Shown: positions 1 through 6,294 of the stretch, in pieces
Layout: each line of letters opens with the position of its first letter
Numbering within the stretch: position 1 is the first letter of the stretch
Source of the DNA: Bacillota bacterium
GTDB taxonomy: Bacteria > Bacillota > Dethiobacteria > Dethiobacterales > Dethiobacteraceae
Reading direction: 5' to 3'
DNA: 9,197 nucleotides
Assembly: GCA_012841735.1 (NCBI GenBank)
Contig: DUUE01000177.1
Span: forward strand, 1 to 9,197
Program-made: the position numbers and the translations under genes
Notes under the pieces: generated by a model
Databases searched by the model: none
Seen by the model: only the letters and a program-made list of their open reading frames with translations
What the model was told of the DNA's origin: nothing

Positions 1-1115
1 ATGAATTCATCGACGAGGACAAAGCGGACTTAATTGTCGCCAAGGGCATTAAATCTGTCAGCATCCGTTCCGTGCTGACCTGTCGCACCCGCCATGGCGT
101 CTGTGTCAAATGTTACGGCCGCAATCTGGCCACAGGCGGTATTGTGGATGTGGGCGAGGCGGTAGGCATTATTGCCGCCCAGTCCATCGGTGAGCCGGGC
201 ACCCAGCTTACCATGCGCACTTTCCACACAGGCGGCGTGGCCGGGGATGATATTACCCAGGGTCTGCCCAGGGTGGAAGAACTGTTTGAGGCACGCAAGC
301 CCAAAGGGCAGGCGGTCATTGCGGAAGTGGACGGCGTGGTGGAAGTCGTGGAAGCGCGCCAGCGCCGTGAGGTCCGGGTTACACCGGAAAACGGGGAAAC
401 TAAAACCTATCCCATTCCCTTCGGCTCACGGCTGAAGGTGAAAACCGGCGATACGGTTGAAGCGGGAGAAGAATTGACGGAAGGCTCCGTCAACCCCCAC
501 GACCTGCTGCGGGTGAAAGGACCGCGCGGTGTGCAGCTTTACCTGTTGCATGAGGTGCAGCGGGTTTACCGCCTGCAGGGGGTGGACATTAATGACAAAC
601 ACATTGAAGTTATTGTCCGCCAGATGCTGAAGAAGCTGAAAGTGGAAGAGGCGGGCGATACAGACCTTTTGCCCGGCGGGCTGGTTGACAGCTTTGTTTT
701 TGAGGATGTCAACAATGCGGTGCTTGCCGACGGCGGCAAGCCGGCCGTGGCCAAGCCGCTGCTTTTGGGCATTACCAAAGCGTCCCTGGCCACCGATTCT
801 TTCCTCTCTGCCGCTTCCTTCCAGGAGACGACAAGAGTGCTGACGGAGGCGTCCATCAAAGGCAAGCGGGACCCGCTCCTGGGGCTGAAGGAAAATGTGA
901 TTATCGGCAAGCTTGTCCCGGCAGGGACCGGCATGAACCGCTACCGCAATATCAAAGTCTATCCGCTGGTAGATACAGAGCAAGCCTCCGGCGACGAACT
1001 GCAGGAGCCGGAAAGTGAAGAAAATCCGGACCGGGGGCAGCAGGCGGAAGGTGATGTACCCGCTCCTGTGCTGCCCGGGGAAGGCATGCACACTCAGGAA
1101 ACAGGACAGTTGTAA
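1..1115 (+). CDS. rpoC: DNA-directed RNA polymerase subunit beta' (C-terminal part, 5' truncated)
   Basis: The reading frame enters the window with its first whole codon at base 3 and ends at TAA 1113-1115, giving the last 370 residues of the catalytic beta' subunit. Three of the four cysteines of the second zinc site are visible at 81-83, 102-104 and 111-113 (C-x6-C-x2-C, followed by YGR); the fourth would lie upstream. The bridge-helix/trigger-loop region follows with GEPGTQLTMRTFH at window residues 63-75, including the trigger-loop histidine that contacts the incoming nucleotide. It runs directly into DITQGLPRVEELFEARKP, without the large insertion found here in enterobacteria, which fits a Firmicute. 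The conserved C-terminal block (SFLSAASFQETTRVL, then GKRDPLLGLKENVIIGK) is intact. After NRYRNIKV, ending at 959, there is a 51-residue low-complexity acidic tail with 13 Asp/Glu and one Arg, which is probably disordered. No terminator is seen after the stop. Identity is certain; only the amount missing upstream is unknown. Confidence 0.98.
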   Translation, partial: EFIDEDKADLIVAKGIKSVSIRSVLTCRTRHGVCVKCYGRNLATGGIVDVGEAVGIIAAQSIGEPGTQLTMRTFHTGGVAGDDITQGLPRVEELFEARKPKGQAVIAEVDGVVEVVEARQRREVRVTPENGETKTYPIPFGSRLKVKTGDTVEAGEELTEGSVNPHDLLRVKGPRGVQLYLLHEVQRVYRLQGVDINDKHIEVIVRQMLKKLKVEEAGDTDLLPGGLVDSFVFEDVNNAVLADGGKPAVAKPLLLGITKASLATDSFLSAASFQETTRVLTEASIKGKRDPLLGLKENVIIGKLVPAGTGMNRYRNIKVYPLVDTEQASGDELQEPESEENPDRGQQAEGDVPAPVLPGEGMHTQETGQL

Positions 1116-1131
1116 GACGGAGAAACTGTGA

Positions 1132-1160
1132 TTGACAAGGGAAAATGATGGTGGTAAAAT
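1132..1160 (+). promoter_or_regulatory. Predicted sigma-A promoter of the L7Ae-like gene and str operon
   Basis: A consensus -35 hexamer TTGACA (1132-1137) is separated by exactly 17 bases from TAAAAT (1155-1160), a five-of-six match to the -10 consensus. TGG at 1152-1154 adds the extended -10 element. Transcription would start near 1167, leaving a short leader of about 34 bases before the ATG at 1201. The site lies in the 85-base gap between rpoC and the L7Ae-like gene. With no terminator after rpoC, it would add to read-through from rpoBC rather than replace it. Hexamers and spacing are read directly from the sequence; activity is inferred. Confidence 0.8.
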
Positions 1161-1187
1161 AACAAAGTGTGTCTTTACCAGTATAAT

Positions 1188-1193
1188 GGAGGG
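1188..1193 (+). promoter_or_regulatory. Ribosome-binding site deciding the start of the L7Ae-like gene
   Basis: GGAGGG lies 7 bases before ATG 1201. Two other in-frame starts exist upstream, TTG 1132 and ATG 1186. The first sits inside the -35 box and would not be on an mRNA from that promoter. The second overlaps this Shine-Dalgarno sequence. The site therefore supports 1201. Confidence 0.8.
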
Positions 1194-1200
1194 TGCGCTT

Positions 1201-1455
1201 ATGGACCTCGAAACGCTGAAGTGTGCCAGCAAGATTGTAACGGGGACAAAACAGACATCCAAGGCCATTGCAGGGAACCTGGCCCGGCATGTTTTTATCG
1301 CCCGGGATGCTGAAGAGCGTATCGCCAGTCCGGTTATCGCTGCCTGCCAGGAAAAGCAGATCCCCATCACCTATGTGGAGACGATGGAAGAATTGGGCAA
1401 AGCCTGTAAAATAAAAGTCAGAGCAGCCATGGCTGCCATTTTGCCCGATGAGTAG
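1201..1455 (+). CDS. ybxF: Ribosomal L7Ae-like K-turn RNA-binding protein (YbxF family)
   Basis: This 84-residue protein belongs to the L7Ae/L30e/S12e/Gadd45 superfamily, whose bacterial members bind kink-turn RNA. The B. subtilis homologue (YbxF, also called RplGB) is about the same length and occupies the same place between rpoC and rpsL. Visible family signatures are GTKQT at residues 15-19, the conserved N-terminal RNA-contact loop, and LGKAC at 65-69 followed by a basic IKVRAA stretch. The start at ATG 1201 is chosen from the GGAGGG site 7 bases upstream and the family length. It is the first gene after the predicted promoter. The stop TAG is followed 5 bases later by a perfect GC-rich hairpin. 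The cellular role of this family in bacteria is poorly defined, and it is not an essential ribosomal protein in Bacillus. Family assignment is firm; a specific RNA target is not. Confidence 0.93.
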   Translation: MDLETLKCASKIVTGTKQTSKAIAGNLARHVFIARDAEERIASPVIAACQEKQIPITYVETMEELGKACKIKVRAAMAAILPDE

Positions 1456-1460
1456 ATTTT

Positions 1461-1485
1461 CCCTCCGCCCCGCCGGGGCGGAGGG
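1461..1485 (+). other. Perfect 11-bp GC-rich hairpin between the L7Ae-like gene and rpsL
   Basis: CCCTCCGCCCC (1461-1471) and GGGGCGGAGGG (1475-1485) are exact reverse complements around a 3-base GCC loop. The next bases are GCTGCACTTG, so there is no U-tract and this is not a standard intrinsic terminator on the + strand. It has no internal bulge or tandem G-A pairs, so it does not look like a kink-turn for the neighbouring L7Ae-like protein. It may protect or mark an RNA end, pause polymerase or affect rpsL translation. CCTCC in its left arm is also complementary to the core GGAGG of the rpsL ribosome-binding site. The structure is seen directly; any function is inference. Confidence 0.8.
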
Positions 1486-1506
1486 GCTGCACTTGTAACG
1501 TTCAGG

Positions 1507-1514
1507 AAGGAGGT
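1507..1514 (+). promoter_or_regulatory. Ribosome-binding site of rpsL
   Basis: AAGGAGGT is a full eight-base match to the 16S anti-Shine-Dalgarno end, 8 bases before ATG 1523. Its GGAGG core could pair with CCTCC (1462-1466) in the upstream hairpin's left arm if that hairpin opened. Confidence 0.85.
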
Positions 1515-1522
1515 GGAGCGGA

Positions 1523-1894
1523 ATGCCAACCTTAAACCAGCTGGTACGTAAGGGAAGGGAGCAGGTGGCCAAAAAATCGGACGCACCCGCTCTGGAACGA
1601 TCTCCACAAAAACGCGGTGTTTGTACACGTGTTTCTACAACTACACCGAAAAAACCAAATTCAGCCCTGCGTAAAATTGCCCGGGTAAAGCTGACAAACG
1701 GCATTGAAGTGACAACTTATATCCCCGGTATCGGGCATAACCTGCAGGAACACTCCGTAGTGCTTGTCCGCGGCGGCCGTGTCAAAGACCTGCCCGGCGT
1801 GCGCTACCACCTGGTGCGTGGCGCTCTGGATGCGGCCGGTGTTGAAAACCGCCGCCAGGCACGTTCAAAGTACGGCGCCAAGAAAAAGAAATAG
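1523..1894 (+). CDS. rpsL: 30S ribosomal protein S12
   Basis: S12 sits at the decoding centre and the subunit interface, where it helps control accuracy of codon recognition. The protein is 123 residues, the usual bacterial length. Family signatures run from MPTLNQLVRKGR, through QKRGVCTRV and TTTPKKPNSALRK, to GHNLQEHSVVLVRGGRVKDLPGVRYH as separate conserved blocks, ending in a lysine-rich KYGAKKKK tail. Lys43 and Lys88, the residues most often changed in streptomycin-resistant mutants, are wild type here, as are Pro42 and Pro91. ATG 1523 follows a perfect AAGGAGGT at 8 bases. It lies 67 bases after the L7Ae-like gene and 50 bases before rpsG, as expected for the str operon. Confidence 0.99.
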   Translation: MPTLNQLVRKGREQVAKKSDAPALERSPQKRGVCTRVSTTTPKKPNSALRKIARVKLTNGIEVTTYIPGIGHNLQEHSVVLVRGGRVKDLPGVRYHLVRGALDAAGVENRRQARSKYGAKKKK

Positions 1895-1944
1895 TAAGGC
1901 AAATCTGGCTTATTTTTCCCAACGGAAGGAGGTAGGAACAGCAT

Positions 1945-2415
1945 ATGCCTCGTAAAGGCCCAGTGGCAAAAAGAGATGTACTGCCCGATCCCGTCTATCA
2001 TTCCAAGCTGGTCACCAAATTTATTAACTCACTCATGCTGGACGGGGAAAAAGGTATTGCCCAGTCAATCTTTTATGAAGCAATGAATATTATCAGAGAG
2101 AAAACAGGCCGTGACCCGCTCGAAGTTTTTGAGGCGGCGGTCAAAAATGTTTCTCCTGTCCTGGAAGTGAAAGCACGCCGCGTCGGCGGTGCCAACTATC
2201 AGGTTCCGGTTGAAGTATCGCCTCACCGCCGCAATATCCTGGCGTTGCGCTGGCTGACAAGATACGCCCGGGAGCGTGGCGAGAAGACAATGGCCGAGCG
2301 CCTGGCGGCAGAAATGCTGGATGCCGTCAACAGCACCGGCGGAGCTTTTAAAAAGAAAGAAGATACTCACCGCATGGCCGAAGCCAACAAAGCTTTTGCC
2401 CACTATCGCTGGTAA
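1945..2415 (+). CDS. rpsG: 30S ribosomal protein S7
   Basis: S7 is a primary 16S rRNA-binding protein that organises the head of the small subunit and lines the E-site and mRNA exit path. The protein has 156 residues, the typical length. Recognisable blocks are MPRKGPVAKRDVLPDPVY at the basic N-terminus, NSLMLDGEKGIAQ, then VKARRVGGANYQVPVEV, RWLTRYARER and the C-terminal HRMAEANKAFAHYRW. Start ATG 1945 follows AAGGAGGT at 1926-1933 with an 11-base spacer, slightly long but acceptable. In E. coli S7 represses its operon by binding the rpsL-rpsG junction. The 50-base junction here shows no clear equivalent structure, so that regulation cannot be assumed. Confidence 0.99.
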   Translation: MPRKGPVAKRDVLPDPVYHSKLVTKFINSLMLDGEKGIAQSIFYEAMNIIREKTGRDPLEVFEAAVKNVSPVLEVKARRVGGANYQVPVEVSPHRRNILALRWLTRYARERGEKTMAERLAAEMLDAVNSTGGAFKKKEDTHRMAEANKAFAHYRW

Positions 2416-2506
2416 AATCCCGCGACGGTACTTTTGTCTGCCCGGAGCCGGCCGGAGCTTACACCAGGCAGTAATCAGATAAAACGAGAAAGGAGGGGAC
2501 CTTCAC

Positions 2507-4579
2507 ATGCCAAGAACAATTCCCTTGGACAGGATCAGAAATATCGGGATTATGGCCCATATTGACGCAGGGAAAACGACAACAACAGAGCGCATCCTGT
2601 TTTACACGGGACGTGTCCATAAACTGGGTGAAACGCATGACGGCGCCGCCACCATGGACTGGATGGTGCAGGAACAGGAACGGGGGATAACCATTACCTC
2701 GGCGGCAACATCGGCGTTATGGCGCGAGCATTTAATCAACATTATAGACACACCCGGCCACGTTGATTTCACTGTGGAAGTGGAACGCAGCCTGCGTATC
2801 CTTGACGGTGCAGTGGGTGTCTTTTGTGCCAAAGGCGGCGTGGAACCCCAGTCGGAAACTGTCTGGCGCCAGGCCGACAAGTATCATGTCCCGCGTATAG
2901 CATATGTAAACAAAATGGATATCACCGGAGCAGACTTTTTCCGGGTCGTGGAAGCAATGCGGCAGCGGCTGCATGCCAATGCGGTCCCCATCCAGCTGCC
3001 GATCGGTGTGGAAGACCGGTTTTGCGGCATAATTGACCTGATCAGGATGAAGGCCGTTATTTATCTGGACGACCTGGGAACGCGCAGCGACGAGACGGAT
3101 ATCCCGGAAGAACTGCGTGAACTGGCCCGGGAATACCGGGAAAAAATGCTGGAAGCAGTCGCCGAATATGACGAAGACCTGATGCTGCGCTACCTGGAGG
3201 GTGAAACGCTCAGTGAAGAAGAGATCCGGGCCGCCATCCGCAAGGGGACTTGTGCCGTGCAGCTGGTGCCGGTGCTGTGCGGTTCTTCTTACAGGAATAA
3301 AGGTGTGCAGCCTCTGCTAGACGCTGTGATCCATTATCTTCCTTCCCCGCTGGATATCCCTCCCGTACAGGGTGTGACCGTGGACGGCGAGGAAGCGGCG
3401 GAACGCCCGGCAGATGATGCGGCACCGTTTTCCGCCCTGGCTTTTAAAATTATGGCCGATCCTTATGTGGGAAAGCTGACCTTTATCCGTGTTTATTCCG
3501 GCAGGCTGGAAAGCGGCTCCTATGTCTACAATTCAACCAAGGGCAAACGGGAAAGAGTCGGGCGGATCCTGCGCATGCACGCCAATCACCGCGAAGATAT
3601 CAAAGAAATTTTTACCGGTGACATTGTGGCCCTGGTGGGTCTGAAGAATACTACCACCGGTGACACACTCTGCACGGATGCAGCGCCGGTTGTCCTGGAG
3701 AATATCAGTTTCCCCGAGCCGGTGATTGATGTGGCCATCGAGCCCAAAACCAAGGCCGACCAGGACAAAATGGCCATCTCTCTGGGCAGGTTGTCTGAAG
3801 AAGATCCTACTTTCCGTACCAGAACAGATGAAGAAACAGGTCAGACCATTATTTCCGGCATGGGTGAACTGCACCTGGAGATTATCATTGACAGGCTGCT
3901 GCGCGAGTTTAAAGTTGGCGCCAATGTGGGCAAACCTCAGGTGGCCTACAAAGAAACGATCCGCAGCAAAACGCGGGCTGAAGGCAAATTTATACGCCAG
4001 TCCGGCGGGCGCGGCCAGTATGGCCATTGCTGGCTGGAGATTGAACCGCTGGAGCCCGGACAGGGTTATCTTTTTGAGAATAAAATTGTGGGGGGCGTAA
4101 TTCCCAAAGAATACATCCCCGCCATTGATGCCGGCGTGAAAGAAGCCATGAATACCGGTGTGCTGGCAGGCTACCCCGTAATTGATGTCAAAGTGTCTGT
4201 GGTGGACGGCTCCTACCATGATGTGGACTCATCCGAAATGGCTTTTAAAGTTGCCGCTTCCATGGCGTTTAAAGCCGGATCCATGAAGGCAAATCCCGTG
4301 CTGCTGGAGCCGGTAATGCAGGTCGAAGTAACCACTCCCGAAGAATATATGGGGGATGTGATCGGCGACCTGAACAGCCGGCGCGGCCGCATTGAAGGCA
4401 TGGAAGCGCGGTCGGGTGTCCAGCTGGTGAAAGCGAAAGTGCCGCTGGCGGAAATGTTCGGGTATGCCACAGACCTGCGTTCCCGCACTCAGGGACGCGG
4501 CACCTATGCCATGGAGTTTTCCCATTACGAAGAAGTTCCCAAAGGCCTGGCGGCCGAAATAATGGAAAGACAAAGATAA
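2507..4579 (+). CDS. fusA: Translation elongation factor G (EF-G)
   Basis: EF-G is the GTPase that drives tRNA and mRNA translocation on the ribosome and helps recycle ribosomes. The 690-residue length is normal. GTPase motifs are complete: G1 AHIDAGKT at 17-24, G2/switch I RGITIT at 59-64, G3 DTPGH at 81-85 with the catalytic histidine at 85, G4 NKMD at 135-138, and a G5 region CGSSYRNKG at 258-266. Many EF-Gs have GSA where this one has GSS; I take this as natural variation. Beta-barrel domain II, domain III, the domain IV tip loop (SYHDVDSSE, with His571 at the position that enters the decoding centre) and C-terminal domain V (EPVMQVEVTTPEEYMGDVIG region) follow in order. ATG 2507 has AAAGGAGGGG about 10 bases upstream. 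The 91-base gap after rpsG has no clear promoter. No frameshift or truncation is seen. Confidence 0.99.
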   Translation: MPRTIPLDRIRNIGIMAHIDAGKTTTTERILFYTGRVHKLGETHDGAATMDWMVQEQERGITITSAATSALWREHLINIIDTPGHVDFTVEVERSLRILDGAVGVFCAKGGVEPQSETVWRQADKYHVPRIAYVNKMDITGADFFRVVEAMRQRLHANAVPIQLPIGVEDRFCGIIDLIRMKAVIYLDDLGTRSDETDIPEELRELAREYREKMLEAVAEYDEDLMLRYLEGETLSEEEIRAAIRKGTCAVQLVPVLCGSSYRNKGVQPLLDAVIHYLPSPLDIPPVQGVTVDGEEAAERPADDAAPFSALAFKIMADPYVGKLTFIRVYSGRLESGSYVYNSTKGKRERVGRILRMHANHREDIKEIFTGDIVALVGLKNTTTGDTLCTDAAPVVLENISFPEPVIDVAIEPKTKADQDKMAISLGRLSEEDPTFRTRTDEETGQTIISGMGELHLEIIIDRLLREFKVGANVGKPQVAYKETIRSKTRAEGKFIRQSGGRGQYGHCWLEIEPLEPGQGYLFENKIVGGVIPKEYIPAIDAGVKEAMNTGVLAGYPVIDVKVSVVDGSYHDVDSSEMAFKVAASMAFKAGSMKANPVLLEPVMQVEVTTPEEYMGDVIGDLNSRRGRIEGMEARSGVQLVKAKVPLAEMFGYATDLRSRTQGRGTYAMEFSHYEEVPKGLAAEIMERQR

Positions 4580-4617
4580 AAAACATACTGCTTTTATGTA
4601 GGGAGGTTTAACTGCAA

Positions 4618-5820
4618 ATGGCAAAACAAAAGTTTGAAAGGACAAAACCCCACGTCAACGTCGGTACCATCGGTCACGTTGACCACGGCAAAACCACACT
4701 GACAGCGGCGATTACATCCTGTCTTGCCACCGTGGGCGGCGCCCAGAAGACAGCATATGACGAAATTGACAAAGCGCCGGAAGAAAAAGAGCGCGGCATT
4801 ACCATTTCCACATCCCACGTGGAATATGAAACTGAAAACCGCCACTATGCCCACGTGGACTGCCCGGGCCACGCCGACTACGTGAAAAATATGATCACCG
4901 GTGCAGCCCAGATGGACGGTGCCATTCTGGTTGTCTCCGCCGCCGACGGCCCCATGCCGCAGACCCGTGAGCACATCCTGCTGGCCCGCCAGGTAGGCGT
5001 GCCCCACATTGTTGTCTTTTTGAACAAGGCGGACCAGGTGGACGATCCGGAGCTTCTGGAACTGGTGGAAATGGAAGTCCGGGAGCTGCTGAACGAGTAT
5101 GAATTCCCCGGTGACGATGTACCCGTCATAATCGGTTCCGCCCTGAAAGCCCTGGAGCACGGCTGCGGTTCCCGGGACTGCCCGGACTGCCAAGTGGTCT
5201 GGGAACTGATGGACGCGGTGGATTCCTACATTCCCACGCCGCAGCGTGACAAAGACAAACCCTTCCTGATGCCTGTGGAAGACGTTTTCACCATTACGGG
5301 CCGCGGCACTGTAGCCACCGGTCGTGTGGAGCGTGGCACCATCAAGGTGCAGGATGAGGTTGAGATTGTGGGCTTCAACGAGAAGCCGCGCAAGACTGTG
5401 GTAACCGGTGTGGAAATGTTCCGCAAGATTATGGAGATGGCCGAGGCGGGCGACAATATCGGCTGCCTGCTGCGGGGCGTTGACCGTGACTCCATTGAGC
5501 GGGGCCAGGTTTTGGCGAAACCGGGCAGTATCAAGCCCCACACCAAATTCATGGCTGAAGTTTATGTTCTGAAGAAAGAGGAAGGCGGCCGCCACACCCC
5601 GTTCTTCCAGGGCTACCGTCCCCAGTTTTACCTGCGCACCACCGACGTAACCGGTGTGATTACGCTGCAGGAAGGCGTGGAAATGGTTATGCCGGGGGAC
5701 AACGTGCAAATGAAGATCGAACTGATCACGCCCATCGCCATTGAGGAAGGTCTGCGTTTTGCCATCCGTGAAGGCGGCAGGACTGTGGGCGCCGGCGTTG
5801 TGACCAGTATTATAGAATAA
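4618..5820 (+). CDS. tuf: Translation elongation factor Tu (EF-Tu)
   Basis: EF-Tu carries aminoacyl-tRNA to the ribosomal A site as a GTP complex. The protein has 400 residues. Motifs are G1 GHVDHGKT at 19-26, switch I RGITIS at 59-64 (Thr62), G3 DCPGH at 81-85 with catalytic His85, G4 NKAD at 136-139 and G5 SALKAL at 174-179. Beta-barrel domains 2 (ITGRGTVATGRVERG) and 3 (RPQFYLRTTDVTG) follow. The odd feature is HGCGSRDCPDC at 181-191, between G5 and the end of the G domain: His181, Cys183, Cys188 and Cys191 make an H-x-C-x4-C-x2-C pattern. E. coli and Bacillus EF-Tu have a cysteine-free segment here. I recall similar cysteine-containing segments in Peptococcaceae-type EF-Tu but have not checked. 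ATG 4618 follows GGGAGG at 4601-4606. It sits 38 bases after fusA, and a 15-bp hairpin begins 12 bases after the stop. Confidence 0.99.
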   Translation: MAKQKFERTKPHVNVGTIGHVDHGKTTLTAAITSCLATVGGAQKTAYDEIDKAPEEKERGITISTSHVEYETENRHYAHVDCPGHADYVKNMITGAAQMDGAILVVSAADGPMPQTREHILLARQVGVPHIVVFLNKADQVDDPELLELVEMEVRELLNEYEFPGDDVPVIIGSALKALEHGCGSRDCPDCQVVWELMDAVDSYIPTPQRDKDKPFLMPVEDVFTITGRGTVATGRVERGTIKVQDEVEIVGFNEKPRKTVVTGVEMFRKIMEMAEAGDNIGCLLRGVDRDSIERGQVLAKPGSIKPHTKFMAEVYVLKKEEGGRHTPFFQGYRPQFYLRTTDVTGVITLQEGVEMVMPGDNVQMKIELITPIAIEEGLRFAIREGGRTVGAGVVTSIIE

Positions 5821-5832
5821 TTGTATGCCGTG

Positions 5833-5865
5833 CCCAGGCTGTTCAGAACATCTGGACAGCCTGGG
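5833..5865 (+). other. 15-bp hairpin just after tuf, at the str/S10 junction
   Basis: The left arm 5833-5847 (CCCAGGCTGTTCAGA) pairs with the right arm 5851-5865 (TCTGGACAGCCTGGG) around an ACA loop. All pairs are Watson-Crick except one internal U-G. The following bases are TTAACGATGAAG, so the U-run that defines an intrinsic terminator is missing. It begins 12 bases after the tuf stop. Likely roles are a partial or weak terminator, or a 3'-end-stabilising or processing structure that sets more tuf mRNA than S10-operon mRNA. Structure is direct; role is inference. Confidence 0.82.
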
Positions 5866-5887
5866 TTAACGATGAAGCAGAAGGTTG

Positions 5888-5902
5888 CGGAGCCCGGCTC
5901 CG
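5888..5902 (+). other. Small 6-bp hairpin in the rpsJ leader
   Basis: CGGAGC (5888-5893) and GCTCCG (5897-5902) form a perfect 6-bp stem with a 3-base CCG loop, followed by GTAATTTC. It lies 23 bases after the larger post-tuf hairpin and 51 bases before rpsJ. It could be part of an S10 leader structure or chance in GC-rich DNA. The 75 bases around it (5866-5940) contain no promoter pair I would trust. Confidence 0.45.
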
Positions 5903-5938
5903 GTAATTTCTGTGGAGCAGTCTGAAAATCAGGCGATT

Positions 5939-5946
5939 GAAGGAGG
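5939..5946 (+). promoter_or_regulatory. Ribosome-binding site deciding the rpsJ start
   Basis: GAAGGAGG ends 7 bases before ATG 5954. The frame is open further upstream to a TTG at 5885, but that codon lies beside the small hairpin, has no Shine-Dalgarno sequence, and would add 23 residues unlike S10. This site supports ATG 5954. Confidence 0.85.
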
Positions 5947-5953
5947 GAATACT

Positions 5954-6262
5954 ATGGCAAGACAAAAAATCCGTATCCGCTTGAAAGCGTTTGATCATCA
6001 AATTCTGGACCAGTCTTCCGGCAAGATTGTGGAGACGGCAAAAAGAACCGGTGCGGCCGTTTCGGGGCCCATCCCCCTGCCGACAGAAAAAAGTATTTAT
6101 ACTGTCATTCGCGCACCTCACAAATACAAAGATTCCCGCGAACAGTTTGAAATGCGGACACATAAAAGACTAATTGATATTCTCGATCCAACGCCGAAAA
6201 CAATTGACGCGCTCATGCGCCTTGATTTGCCTGCCGGCGTTGATATTGAAATCAAACTGTAA
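5954..6262 (+). CDS. rpsJ: 30S ribosomal protein S10 (NusE)
   Basis: S10 is a head protein of the small subunit and, as NusE, also joins NusB in transcription antitermination complexes. From ATG 5954 the product has 102 residues, matching the family. Conserved blocks are MARQKIRIRLKAFDH at the N-terminus, SGPIPLPTEK, the loop following IYTVIRAPHKYKDSREQFEM, and THKRLIDILDPTPKTIDAL near the end. It is the first gene of the S10 cluster and lies 133 bases after tuf. No separate strong promoter is visible, so read-through from the str genes is the simplest reading. The next gene begins 32 bases downstream. Confidence 0.99.
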   Translation: MARQKIRIRLKAFDHQILDQSSGKIVETAKRTGAAVSGPIPLPTEKSIYTVIRAPHKYKDSREQFEMRTHKRLIDILDPTPKTIDALMRLDLPAGVDIEIKL

Positions 6263-6279
6263 AACAGGGATACCAGTTT

Positions 6280-6287
6280 AAGGAGGT
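6280..6287 (+). promoter_or_regulatory. Ribosome-binding site deciding the GTG start of rplC
   Basis: AAGGAGGT is followed after 7 bases by GTG 6295. Another in-frame GTG at 6286 lies inside this site and cannot use it, so 6295 is preferred. Confidence 0.85.
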
Positions 6288-6294
6288 GCAAGCT

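Noticed and set aside
1182..1187. A perfect TATAAT just before the L7Ae-like gene, as a second promoter.
   Set aside because: It has no -35 element at 16-18 bases (the sequence there is ATAACA-like), it overlaps the ribosome-binding site, and transcription from it would start at or after the Shine-Dalgarno sequence, leaving no usable leader.
1895..1917. TAAG/CTTA stem followed by TTTTT between rpsL and rpsG, as a terminator.
   Set aside because: The stem is only four weak pairs with a ten-base loop, too unstable for a terminator, and it lies inside an operon.
2416..2506. Possible internal promoter (CTTACA with TAAAAC, 16-base spacer) and a CTGCC/GGCAG stem before fusA.
   Set aside because: Each hexamer matches only four of six positions and the stem is five pairs around a large loop. 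Both are within chance expectation.
4583..4599. ACATA/TATGT inverted repeat between fusA and tuf.
   Set aside because: It has five A-T-rich pairs with a seven-base loop, no U-tract after it and no regulatory partner. It is likely chance.
4594..5709. A long open frame (371 codons) on the minus strand opposite tuf and smaller ones opposite rpoC, fusA and rplB.
   Set aside because: They mirror highly biased codons of conserved + strand genes, resemble no protein I recognise and are antisense to essential genes. They are shadows.
5885..5953. Upstream TTG extension of rpsJ adding 23 residues.
   Set aside because: The extra residues are unlike any S10, there is no ribosome-binding site before the TTG, and ATG 5954 has a good one and gives the exact family length.
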